Shown here piece by piece: positions 32,493-39,997 of a DNA stretch of 58,088 bases. Source of the DNA: JBEKTY01 sp049515555 (lineage in GTDB: Bacteria; Planctomycetota; Planctomycetia; Pirellulales; Thermoguttaceae); assembly GCA_049515555.1 (NCBI GenBank), contig JBEKTY010000075.1, forward strand, positions 1 to 58,088. The letters run 5' to 3'. Positions within the stretch are counted from its first letter, which is position 1; every line of letters starts with the position of its first letter. A model generated the notes under the pieces. The model worked only from the letters and a program-made list of their open reading frames with translations. It was not told where the DNA came from and did not search any database. A program made the position numbers and the translations under genes.

Positions 32493-33364
32493 GCAATATC
32501 CTGCAATTGGGAATTCCCGCCGGGAGCTTGCAGGAGGCCACCGCCGAGTTGTTTCGCCGCGCCGGATACAAGATCGCCTTCGGCGCGCGGAGCTACTATC
32601 CGACGATCGACGATGAAGAGATCGAGTGCCTGCTGATCCGCGCCCAGGAGATGGCCCGCTACGTGGAAGACGGCGTGCTGGACGCGGGTCTGACGGGCTA
32701 CGATTGGATCGTCGAGCACGGCTGCGACGTGCACGAGGTGGCGGAGCTGGTATTCTCGAAGGTCAGCCGGGGCCCGGTGCGCTGGGTGCTCTGCGTGCCG
32801 GAGGGCTCGCCCATCCGGAGCGTGAAGGAGCTGGCGGGCAAGCGGATCGCCACCGAGGCGGTGGGCCTGACGACCCGCTATCTCCAGCAGCAGGGCGTCG
32901 CCGCCCGGGTCGAGTTCAGTTGGGGCGCCACGGAAGTGAAACCGCCCAAGCTGGCCGATGCCATCGTCGAGGTGACCGAGACCGGCAGCTCGCTGCGGGC
33001 CAACAATCTGCGGATCCTCGACCAGGTGTTGCAGAGCACTCCGCGCTTCATCGCCAACCACCGCTCGTATGCCGACGCTTGGAAGAAGCAGAAGATCGAC
33101 GACATCGTTTTGATGCTGCAAGGGGCGATGGCGGCCGAGGGCAAAGTGGGCCTGATGATGAACGTGCCCCGCGACCGGATGCGCCAGGTGCTGGCCCTGC
33201 TGCCCGCCTTGCAGAAGCCCACCGTCTCCAGCCTGGCCGACGAGGATTGGGCCGACGTCAACACGATCGTCGACGAGTCGGTGGTCCGGCGGATCATTCC
33301 GCGTTTGAAGGCCGCCGGCGCCCGCGGAATCGTGGAGTATCCGCTCAACAAAGTCATTGACTGA
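32489..33364 (+). CDS. hisG: ATP phosphoribosyltransferase HisG (long form)
   Basis: 291 residues catalysing the first, feedback-controlled step of histidine synthesis. The catalytic part is typical (QLGIPAGSLQEATAELFRRA, GVLDAGLTGYDWIVE, KRIATEAVGLTTRYL, DAIVEVTETGSSLRANNLRI) and the C-terminal ACT-like regulatory domain is present (MMNVPRDRMRQVLALLPALQ, WADVNTIVDE), so no HisZ is needed. The start at ATG 32489 follows GGGGAG. The 3' end (PLNKVID) and the following bases are repeated 150 bp downstream at the ridA start. Confidence 0.95.
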   Translation: MSNILQLGIPAGSLQEATAELFRRAGYKIAFGARSYYPTIDDEEIECLLIRAQEMARYVEDGVLDAGLTGYDWIVEHGCDVHEVAELVFSKVSRGPVRWVLCVPEGSPIRSVKELAGKRIATEAVGLTTRYLQQQGVAARVEFSWGATEVKPPKLADAIVEVTETGSSLRANNLRILDQVLQSTPRFIANHRSYADAWKKQKIDDIVLMLQGAMAAEGKVGLMMNVPRDRMRQVLALLPALQKPTVSSLADEDWADVNTIVDESVVRRIIPRLKAAGARGIVEYPLNKVID

Positions 33365-33374
33365 CATGAGTGCC
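33341..33374 (+). repeat. direct repeat, left copy (hisG end plus ridA-like start)
   Basis: Begins CCGCTCAACAAAGTCATTGA and runs into ATGAGTGCC. The right copy at 33490-33523 matches at 31 of 34 bases and contains the real ridA start. Between them lies a 115-bp insert dominated by a palindrome. The left copy opens a dead 47-codon frame. Confidence 0.75.
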
Positions 33375-33406
33375 CGCCCAAGAATAAGTTGCACGTCTTT
33401 CAACGA

Positions 33407-33488
33407 GGGTGGCACGTCCCTGAGCGCAGCGAAGGGCGTGGCAGGCTTGGAAACCACGCCCTTCGCTGCGCTCAGGGACGTGCCACCC
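33407..33488. repeat. 82-bp perfect palindrome between hisG and ridA
   Basis: Thirty-five-base arms starting GGGTGGCACGTCCCTGAGCG (33407-33441) and ending CTCAGGGACGTGCCACCC (33454-33488), with a 12-nt centre. Arms are exactly complementary. It could hairpin in the transcript and separate hisG from ridA expression. Confidence 0.9.
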
Positions 33489-33489
33489 G

Positions 33490-33523
33490 CCGCTCGACAA
33501 AGCCATTGACTAACATGAGTGCC
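33490..33523 (+). repeat. direct repeat, right copy
   Basis: CCGCTCGACAAAGCCATTGA then CTAACATGAGTGCC; 31 of 34 bases identical to the copy at 33341. It holds the functional ridA start codon. Confidence 0.75.
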
Positions 33524-34003
33524 GAAGACCGACTCGCCGAGAAGCTGGCGGAGTTGAAGACCTTGCTGCCGCCGGCCCCGGCCCCCAAGGGTGTTTACAA
33601 GCCGCTGGTCGTGGTCGGGAACCTGGTGTATACCTCGGGGCACCTTCCCATCCGGCCGACTGGAGAACTGGTCACCGGGCGGCTGGGCGCCGAGTTGGAT
33701 GTCCACGGGGGCTACGAGGCGGCGCGGCTGGCGGCCTTCGGCATCCTGACTTCACTCCGCAAGCAGTTCGGCACGCTGGATCGGATTCGCCGCGTGATCA
33801 AGGTGCTGGGGGTGGTCAACAGCGTGCCGGAATTCACGCATCAGGCGGCCGTGCTCAACGGTTGCAGCGAATTACTGGTCTACATCTTCGGGCCGGAGGC
33901 CGGCGTAGGCGCCCGCACGGCGCTTGCCGCCCCCACGCTGCCCTTGGGGGTGCCGGTCGAGATCGAGGCCCTCTTCGAGCTGGAACCGCCGCCGCCCGCT
34001 TGA
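33515..34003 (+). CDS. ridA: RidA family protein (YjgF/UK114-like)
   Basis: 162 residues: a small trimeric protein type that hydrolyses reactive enamine/imine intermediates from PLP enzymes. Seen: LVVVGNLVYTSGHLPIRPTG, GYEAARLAAFGILTSLRKQF, RVIKVLGVVNSVPEFTHQAA, GARTALAAPTLPLGVPVEIE (with the conserved arginine and the VEIEA strand). Members of this length form a YjgF-like subgroup, so RidA activity is probable rather than certain. The start ATG 33515 has no strong ribosome site; translation may rely on readthrough from the duplicated region. Confidence 0.85.
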   Translation: MSAEDRLAEKLAELKTLLPPAPAPKGVYKPLVVVGNLVYTSGHLPIRPTGELVTGRLGAELDVHGGYEAARLAAFGILTSLRKQFGTLDRIRRVIKVLGVVNSVPEFTHQAAVLNGCSELLVYIFGPEAGVGARTALAAPTLPLGVPVEIEALFELEPPPPA

Positions 34004-34037
34004 CGGCCGAGCGGAGAAAACCGATTCTGCCAGTCGT

Positions 34038-34090
34038 TCCTTCCGCTTTCCCCCTTCCGCCTTCCGCCTTCCGCCTCCCGCCTTCGGTTT
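34038..34090. repeat. heptamer array (CCTTCCG)n
   Basis: Tandem CCTTCCG units with drift after the ridA stop. The same array occurs inside rsmE at 35335. Confidence 0.75.
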
Positions 34091-34156
34091 GACATCACAC
34101 CAAGGCGCTATCACAATTAACTGGGTCCTCCCCTCCCACCGTACCGAGGAGCCGGC

Positions 34157-35131
34157 ATGTCTGCCCCCTGGATTACTTATCGCCCGGATTTGAAAGTCCT
34201 CGATTGCACGATCCGCGACGGCGGCCTGTGCAACGATCACGCCTTCGAGGACGGCTTCGCCAAGGCCGTGTATCAGGCCTGCGTCGAGGCCGGCGTCGAC
34301 TACATGGAGATGGGCTACAAAGCCTCGAAGCAGTTCTTTGCTCGCAACGCCTTCGGGGCCTGGAAGTTCTGCGTGGAAGACGACCTGCGGCGGATCGTGG
34401 GCGAGAACCCCACGTCGCTGAAACTGGCAGCCATGGTCGACGCCGGCAAGTCGGACTGGCGGACCGACGTGCTCCCCAAGAAGCAGAGCGTGATCGACCT
34501 GATCCGCGTGGCCTTCTACGCCCATCAGGTCTCCGAGGCGGTGGAGATGATCCAAGACGCCTTCGACAAGGGCTACGAGGTCTCGGCCAACCTGATGGCC
34601 GTCTCGACCGTCAAGGAGCAGGAGATCGACCAGGTGCTGGAGGTGCTGGCCGAGACGCCCGCCCACGTCATCGTGGTCGTCGACAGCTACGGCTCGATGT
34701 ATGCCGAGCAGGTCGAGATCCTCGTGAAGAAGTATCTCAAGTTCGGGGCCGAGCGGCACAAGGAGGTCGGCATCCACGCCCACAACAACCAGCAGTTGGC
34801 GTTTGCCAACTCGATCGAGGCGATTATCCACGGGGCCAACCGGATCGACGCCTCGATGGGCGGGCTGGGCCGCGGGGCCGGCAATTGCCCCATGGAGCTG
34901 TTGGTGGGCTTCCTCCGCAATCCCAAGTTCAAGCTCCGCCCCATCTACCAATTGCTGCAGGAGCACCTGCTGCCGCTCAGCCGGCAGGTGGAATGGGGCC
35001 CGCTGGTGCAGTACAACATCACCGGGCAGCTCAACGAGCATCCGAGGAGCGCCATCGCCGCCCGTTCCGGCCCCGAGCGCGACCAGTATGTTGCGTTCTA
35101 CGACAAGCTGGTCAACGATCAGGACATGTGA
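34157..35131 (+). CDS. DRE-TIM metallolyase-superfamily aldolase
   Basis: 324 residues with the HMGL-like TIM barrel. The signature LDCTIRDGG near 15-23 stands for the usual DxTLRDG, and GIHAHNNQQLAFAN supplies the metal histidines; GANRIDASMGGLGRGAGN is the barrel-closing glycine-rich loop. Relatives include 4-hydroxy-2-oxovalerate aldolases and citramalate or homocitrate synthases; the short length points to a lyase/aldolase. The start ATG 34157 follows GAGGAG. It converges on rsmE with a 20-bp overlap of coding ends. Confidence 0.85.
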   Translation: MSAPWITYRPDLKVLDCTIRDGGLCNDHAFEDGFAKAVYQACVEAGVDYMEMGYKASKQFFARNAFGAWKFCVEDDLRRIVGENPTSLKLAAMVDAGKSDWRTDVLPKKQSVIDLIRVAFYAHQVSEAVEMIQDAFDKGYEVSANLMAVSTVKEQEIDQVLEVLAETPAHVIVVVDSYGSMYAEQVEILVKKYLKFGAERHKEVGIHAHNNQQLAFANSIEAIIHGANRIDASMGGLGRGAGNCPMELLVGFLRNPKFKLRPIYQLLQEHLLPLSRQVEWGPLVQYNITGQLNEHPRSAIAARSGPERDQYVAFYDKLVNDQDM

Positions 35132-35948
35132 GCTGGACCCAGGCGGCCAGCATGATCGCCGCCGTCTCGACCCGCAGAATGCGCGGGCCCAGATCGACGG
35201 CCTGCCAGCCGGCGGCCAGGGCCTGGGCGACCTCGGCGTCGGTAAAGCCGCCTTCCGGCCCGATGGCCATGGCCGCGGGCCCGCCCCCCGCAAGCAAGGG
35301 GAGCAGGCTGGGGTCCGTCAACGGGACCGCCTTCCCTTTTCCGCCTTCCGCCTTCCGCCTTCCGCCTTCTCCGTGTCTCCGCGTCTCCGCGTCTCCGTGT
35401 CCCTCCTCTCCCCCGCCTTCCGCCTTCCGTGGTCCGCCTTGGAAGGGATGTGCCAACATGCGGCAAGGCACCGCGGCCGTGTCGGCGATGAACTCGCTCC
35501 AGCCCTGCGGCCGGCTGATCTCCAAGAGCCGCGTCCGGCCGCACTGCTTGGTGGCCTCGATCACCGACCGGCGGAGCCGTTGGAGGGCCTTTTCCACCGG
35601 CTGGGCCACGCCGCGGGCAGTGGCCAGGGGCACCAGCCGGCCCACTCCCGCCTCGACCGCCTTCTCGACGAGCCACCGCTGCCGCTCGCCCTTGGGCAGT
35701 GCCACGCCGAGGGTCAGCCGCAGCGGCAGTTCCCGGTCCACCGCATGCCGGGCGAGGACCGCCAGCTCGACCTCGGCGCGGGCTACCCGCCGGACCTCGG
35801 CGGCGAACTCCCAGCCGCTGCCGTCCAGCAGCGTCACGCGGCAGCCCGGCCGGGCCCGAATGACGTGCAGCAAATGATGGGCCTCGGCCCCGGTCAGCAC
35901 GACACGCTCCGAGAGGATCGGCGACGGGGCGAAGAAGCGGTCGGACAT
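35112..35948 (-). CDS. rsmE: 16S rRNA m3U1498 methyltransferase RsmE with an inserted repeat segment
   Basis: 278 residues. The N-terminal PUA-like domain (LTGAEAHHLLHVIRARPG) and SPOUT methyltransferase (LGVALPKGERQRWLVEKAVE, GVGRLVPLATARGV, RRSVIEATKQCGRT) end with the SAM-knot motif AMAIGPEGGFTDAEV and LGPRILRVETAA. Residues about 166-206 (starting GGPRKAEGGGEEGHGDAETR) are not family sequence; they are a translated CCTTCCG-type array and a related purine-rich run. The frame and all knot residues downstream are retained. The start ATG 35948 follows AGAGGGAAG. Confidence 0.9.
   Translation of the reverse strand: MSDRFFAPSPILSERVVLTGAEAHHLLHVIRARPGCRVTLLDGSGWEFAAEVRRVARAEVELAVLARHAVDRELPLRLTLGVALPKGERQRWLVEKAVEAGVGRLVPLATARGVAQPVEKALQRLRRSVIEATKQCGRTRLLEISRPQGWSEFIADTAAVPCRMLAHPFQGGPRKAEGGGEEGHGDAETRRHGEGGRRKAEGGKGKAVPLTDPSLLPLLAGGGPAAMAIGPEGGFTDAEVAQALAAGWQAVDLGPRILRVETAAIMLAAWVQLTCPDR
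35335..35440. repeat. CCTTCCG/TCTCCGCG array inside rsmE
   Basis: Tandem CCTTCCG heptamers, then repeated TCTCCGCG/TCTCCGTG octamers, then more heptamers, all within the rsmE coding sequence and read in frame as a low-complexity charged insert. Confidence 0.85.
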
Positions 35949-36040
35949 GGCGGGCTTCCCTCTCAAGTTTCACGGCGAATTGTACCGAAAATAACGATGA
36001 CACGGGAGGTATCGTTGCCGCAGGACAGGCAGCCCGTACT

Positions 36041-36130
36041 GGGTGCCACTGCTGGCTTGCCCAGCAGTGTGAGAAGCACTGCTGGACGAGCCAGCAGTGG
36101 CACCCGGGGCGAGCCAGCAGTGGCACCCGG
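36041..36130. repeat. palindrome family B, copy 2 with extra half-unit
   Basis: GGGTGCCACTGCTGGCTTGC and its complement, followed by a third unit GAGCCAGCAGTGGCACCC. It lies 40 bp before the ExeA-like gene. Confidence 0.8.
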
Positions 36131-36170
36131 CGTCGTGCTGCGTGCTTTGCCGCGTCGAGAGGGTCCGACG

Positions 36171-36971
36171 ATGTACCATTCGCACTGGGGTTTGCGCCAG
36201 TCGCCATTTCGCGACTGCCTGGACCCGCGATTCTTTTACCAGGGCCCCACGCACGACGAGGCCCTGGCCCGACTGCACTATCTGGTCGAGCAGCATCGCC
36301 GGCTAGGATTGTTGATGGGGCCGGCCGGCAGCGGCAAGTCGCTCCTGCTGGAAGTGCTGGCCGCACGCCTGCGCCGCAGCGGACGCAGCGTGGCGCAACT
36401 GGGCCTGGTCGGGATGGAACCGGCTGAAATGCTGGCCATGCTGGCCGCCCAGCTCGGCTGCCACCTGGACGGCGCCGAGCCGCTCGCCGCCGGCTGGCGG
36501 GCACTGACCGATCGGCTGGCCCAGCAGCGTTACCAGCAGATCGACACGGCCATTCTCTTGGACGATGCCGACCAGGCGGCCGGGCCGCTCCTGCCCCATC
36601 TGCTGCGGCTGGCGAAGCTCCAGCCCGGGCCTTCTTCCCGCTTGACCCTCATCCTGGCCGGCCGGCGCGAGCGGATGGGCCGCCTGGGCGAGCCGATCCT
36701 CGGACTGGCCGAGCTGCGTATTGATCTCGAGCCCTGGCAGCCCGACGACGTGGAGGGCTTCTTGCATACCTCGCTCCAGAAGGCCGGGTGTCCGGACGCG
36801 GTCTTCGCTCCGCCGGCCGTTACCCGGCTCTGTGAACTCTCGCACGGCATTCCGCGGCAGGTCCGCCAATTGGCCGACCTGGCCCTACTGGCCGGCGCCG
36901 GCCGTAACCTGGAGCAGATCGACGCCGACGTGCTCCAGTCGGTGTATCACGAACTGGGTCTTGGGTCTTAG
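36171..36971 (+). CDS. ExeA/GspA-like AAA ATPase
   Basis: 266 residues. It starts with the family's MYHSHWGLRQSPF, then FYQGPTHDEALARLHYLVEQ, Walker A GPAGSGKS near 47-54, Walker B AILLDDADQ, and a C-terminal lid (LSHGIPRQVRQLADLALLAG). Such ATPases act with type II secretion or, as a subgroup, with exosortase-associated exopolysaccharide clusters. The C-terminal peptidoglycan-binding part of longer ExeA proteins is absent. The start ATG 36171 follows GAGAGGG. Confidence 0.85.
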   Translation: MYHSHWGLRQSPFRDCLDPRFFYQGPTHDEALARLHYLVEQHRRLGLLMGPAGSGKSLLLEVLAARLRRSGRSVAQLGLVGMEPAEMLAMLAAQLGCHLDGAEPLAAGWRALTDRLAQQRYQQIDTAILLDDADQAAGPLLPHLLRLAKLQPGPSSRLTLILAGRRERMGRLGEPILGLAELRIDLEPWQPDDVEGFLHTSLQKAGCPDAVFAPPAVTRLCELSHGIPRQVRQLADLALLAGAGRNLEQIDADVLQSVYHELGLGS

Positions 36972-37073
36972 GTTAGGAGTTAGGAGTTAGAAGTTAGAAT
37001 GTCGGCCGACCTCTTCGGTCAGATCCCAGATAACGAGCCTTCGAAGGTGTTCTCCTAACTCCTAACTCCTATC
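36964..37073. repeat. GGAGTTA heptamer arrays in inverted orientation
   Basis: TTAGGAGTTAGGAGTTAG at the end of the ExeA-like gene faces CTAACTCCTAACTCCTA some 80 bp later, so the two arrays can pair. They separate the ExeA-like gene and the sigma factor. Confidence 0.75.
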
Positions 37074-37085
37074 AGTACCCGCGCG

Positions 37086-37116
37086 AGCACTGCTGGACAA
37101 GCCGGCAGTGGCACCT
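37086..37116. repeat. palindrome family B, half unit
   Basis: GCACTGCTGGACAAGCCGGC followed by AGTGGCACC, a single diverged arm. Confidence 0.7.
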
Positions 37117-37217
37117 GCCGCCCGAGCGTCAGCGTGGGCCGGCCGGGGGAAAGTCCTTCGGCACGGGGTAGACAAATCACCGCGGGTGAGGCGCTCTACA
37201 GTATTGGCAGAGAGAGT

Positions 37218-37760
37218 ATGCAAAGCCCCGGCACCGACCCCTTGCTGCTCGACCTGGCCGCCGGGGACGAGCGGGCCTATGCCTTGCTCTACGATCGGTT
37301 TGCCGGCCGGCTGTACCGGGTGGCGCTGGCGATGCTCGGTCGGGCCGAGGATGCCGAGGATGTCGTGCAAGAACTATTCCTGGCCGTCGTCCGCTCACGC
37401 AAGCGACTGCCCTACGTTCAGGACTTGACCGCATACATGTTCTCCTCGCTGCGGCGTGCGGCGGGTCGCCGATCTGCCCGACTGGCCCCGCCAGCGGTCC
37501 CGCTGGACGCGGTCGGCGAGCCGGCCGCCCCGGCCGATCGGCCGGAGGCCGACAGTCCGCATACGGCCGCGCTGGCTCGGGCGATGCAGAGCCTGCCGCC
37601 GAAGCAGCGCGAGGTGATCGCCCTGAAGTTCGACGCCGAGCTGACCTTCGCCGAGATTGCGCGGGTCATCGGCATCAGCAGCAACACCGCGGCCAGCCGC
37701 TGCCGCTATGCCCTGGAGAAGCTGCGCCTGGCGCTATTACGGGCCGGAGGGGAAAGATGA
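37218..37760 (+). CDS. ECF-type RNA polymerase sigma factor
   Basis: 180 residues. Sigma region 2 covers DERAYALLYDRFAGRLYRVA with AEDAEDVVQELFLAVV, and region 4 covers MQSLPPKQREVIALKFDAEL, FAEIARVIGISSNTAASRCR. The linker is proline/alanine-rich. The start ATG 37218 follows AGAGAG; an earlier in-frame ATG at 37134 lies in repeat DNA. The stop overlaps the next gene by ATGA, the usual arrangement for a sigma and its anti-sigma partner. Confidence 0.85.
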   Translation: MQSPGTDPLLLDLAAGDERAYALLYDRFAGRLYRVALAMLGRAEDAEDVVQELFLAVVRSRKRLPYVQDLTAYMFSSLRRAAGRRSARLAPPAVPLDAVGEPAAPADRPEADSPHTAALARAMQSLPPKQREVIALKFDAELTFAEIARVIGISSNTAASRCRYALEKLRLALLRAGGER

Positions 37761-38188
37761 CCGACGACTGGCGACTGCCGCCCGAACTGGAACGCCTGGC
37801 CCGCGATCTGGCCGGCAGACCACGGGTCGAGCCGCCCCCCGGGCTGAAGCCGCGGGTGATGCACGGCTTGCGGGCCGACCTGAAGCGGCAGCCGCCGGGC
37901 GTGGGCTGGGCCTTCCCCCTGGCCGCCGCCGCCGCGGCCCTGGTGTGGCTCAACCTGTCGCTGGCGGCCACCCGGGCCACCGATTACGGTCTGCGGCCGG
38001 CCCAGTCCGGCCCGCCCGTCGCCGCCGACAGCCGGCAGATCGAGCAACTGCTCATCGAGCTGTCGCCGGAGGAAGCCCGGCGGCAGGCGATCCTGTTGCG
38101 GGCCGGCGCAACGCTTGTGCCCTGTCCGAACCTGGCCGGCGGCCGTAGTGCCGTCGCCGCGGCCCGCTCCTTCCTGCCCGACGAGTGA
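37757..38188 (+). CDS. probable membrane anti-sigma factor
   Basis: 143 residues. A basic N-terminal cytosolic part (about 1-50) precedes one membrane segment (WAFPLAAAAAALVWLNLSLA), then an outward helical part with IEQLLIELSPEEARRQAILL. No zinc HxxxCxxC motif. The call rests on the ATGA overlap with the sigma gene, the single membrane span and size. Confidence 0.6.
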   Translation: MTDDWRLPPELERLARDLAGRPRVEPPPGLKPRVMHGLRADLKRQPPGVGWAFPLAAAAAALVWLNLSLAATRATDYGLRPAQSGPPVAADSRQIEQLLIELSPEEARRQAILLRAGATLVPCPNLAGGRSAVAAARSFLPDE

Positions 38189-38215
38189 CGCGGAGAACTT
38201 GGAAGAGAATTACCC

Positions 38216-38258
38216 GGGGACTGTCCCAATTTTCGTCCGACGAAAATGGGACTGTCCC
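38216..38258. repeat. palindrome family C, copy 2
   Basis: GGGGACTGTCCCAATTTTCG, TCCGACGAAAATGGGACTGT then CCC; same as the copy within uxaE but here intergenic, 26 bp before a start codon. Confidence 0.85.
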
Positions 38259-38284
38259 TTCCGAAACATAAGGAGAAGCAATCC

Positions 38285-39958
38285 ATGGGTTACATACTGC
38301 TCTGGATCGAAAGCCTGGCCGTATCGCTGCTGCTGGTGGCCACGGCGACGGCCTTTCTGGCCCAACTCGGTCCGCGGCCGTCGCGCTGGTTCGCCCGGCC
38401 GGTGGCCGCCCTGGTGGCGCTGCTGCCGCTAGCGTTTTATGCCTTTTTCTTGATCTTCTTGACGGGAGTTCTCAAATTCTGGAGTATCTCAGGGGGATCG
38501 CTGTTTTTCGGGCTGCTGGCGCTCACGGCCGCCTACGCCGTGGGCGCGGGATGCCTGCTGGTTCTGGGAGTGCGGCAGGCGGAGCCGGCCCTGCGCCGGG
38601 CGGCAGAGTGGCCCCGCGGCAGGCTGACCGCTGCGCTCTTGATTGCCGCGGCCTTGCACCTGATGACCTTCTGGAACATGGACCTCGCGGCCCGGCAGCA
38701 ACTGGCGACGCTGCGGACCGAGGCCGGCGCCTTGGCCCTGTCGGTTGTTCCGCCGCGGGTGCCCGATCGCGACAATGCGGCCGTCGTCTATCAGCAGGCC
38801 TTCGAGGCGATGGGCGACGGGGACGCCAATACCGCCGCCTGGCAGTGGGACAAGCCGTGGCGGGAGGCATGGGAAAAGAGGTGGACGGAGTGGCACGGGT
38901 CGCCGAAGATCGAATTCGACCTCAACGACCCCGAGCTGCGGCGGTTCCTCAAGCGGGAGGCTGCGGCCCTGGCCCTGTTGCGGCGGGCGGCGGCCAAGTC
39001 CGGCTGCACCTTCGATCGCGACTACGGCCGCCCCAGCATCGCCATGCCGCTGCCCGAGCTGAATCTCGCGCGTAACGCTGCCCGGCTCTTGGCACTCGAT
39101 GCGATTTGCCGGGCCGCCGACAAGGACCATCGCGGGGCGAGCGACGACCTGCGCACCATGTTTCGCATGGCCGAGCACGTCGGCGACGAGCCGATCCTCA
39201 TCTCGATGCTCGTGGCCACTGTCATCGACGGCATGGCGGCCGACACGTTGCGGCACGTTATGGCCTCGGGGCGCCTGCCGCCGGAAGAACTGGTGGCCCT
39301 GGGCGCCTCGGACGACGTTTCGTATCGCCGCCTGCTGCGGCGGGCCCTGCGCTTCGAGGAAGCCACCCGCCTGGCCATATTCGACCAGGTCGGCGAAGCG
39401 GAAATCAGTTTGGCCCACCTCGTGGGCCACAATGAGGGCCTGCATTGGTCCAATGCCGTCTGGTTCCCGCCGCTGTACCGCGTGTTCCTCCTGGCCGACG
39501 ACCTGGCCAGTAACCGGCTCTTGTCGGAAAGAATGGACCGAATCGCCGCCAAGCCCTATTACCAGGCCAAGCCCGAGTGTGAGGCCGTCGACAAGCAGCT
39601 CAACAGGGGTTGTACCGGCCTGCTGACGCGGTTGGTCCTTCCGGCTTTGACGCAGTGTTGCGAGGCTGCGGCGGTGGCCGACGCGCGGCGGCGGGCCGTC
39701 CGGCTGGCCCTGGCCGTCGAGCGCTACCGTGCCGGCCACGGCCGCTTCCCGGCCCGGCTTGAGGACCTGGTGCCCGAGTTCATTCCGCTGGTGCCCCTGG
39801 ACCCCTTCGACGGCCAGCCCATGCGGATGCGGCGGACCGGGCAGCGGCTGATCGTCTACAGCATCGGCCCCGACCTGACCGACGACGGCGGCGCGCCGCT
39901 GGACAAGACCAAGAAAACGGGCGACATCCCATTCGAGCTGATCGATGCGGGGCCGTGA
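38285..39958 (+). CDS. membrane protein with pseudopilin-like C-terminal motif, unknown function
   Basis: 557 residues; ATG 38285 follows AAGGAG. Four membrane segments come first (for example LLWIESLAVSLLLVATATAF, PVAALVALLPLAFYAFFLIF), then a long helical soluble region (about 135-480). The end (about 495-555) has AVRLALAVERYRAGHGRFPA, LEDLVPEFIPLVPLDPFDGQ and GQRLIVYSIGPDLTDDGG, the pattern seen at the ends of type II secretion pseudopilins and many planctomycete proteins. Its position behind an ECF sigma pair suggests it may be a member of that regulon. Function unknown. Confidence 0.65.
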   Translation: MGYILLWIESLAVSLLLVATATAFLAQLGPRPSRWFARPVAALVALLPLAFYAFFLIFLTGVLKFWSISGGSLFFGLLALTAAYAVGAGCLLVLGVRQAEPALRRAAEWPRGRLTAALLIAAALHLMTFWNMDLAARQQLATLRTEAGALALSVVPPRVPDRDNAAVVYQQAFEAMGDGDANTAAWQWDKPWREAWEKRWTEWHGSPKIEFDLNDPELRRFLKREAAALALLRRAAAKSGCTFDRDYGRPSIAMPLPELNLARNAARLLALDAICRAADKDHRGASDDLRTMFRMAEHVGDEPILISMLVATVIDGMAADTLRHVMASGRLPPEELVALGASDDVSYRRLLRRALRFEEATRLAIFDQVGEAEISLAHLVGHNEGLHWSNAVWFPPLYRVFLLADDLASNRLLSERMDRIAAKPYYQAKPECEAVDKQLNRGCTGLLTRLVLPALTQCCEAAAVADARRRAVRLALAVERYRAGHGRFPARLEDLVPEFIPLVPLDPFDGQPMRMRRTGQRLIVYSIGPDLTDDGGAPLDKTKKTGDIPFELIDAGP

Positions 39959-39997
39959 GCCTCCGCGCGGCACGCGTGAGCCGGAAGGCGCCGGGTG

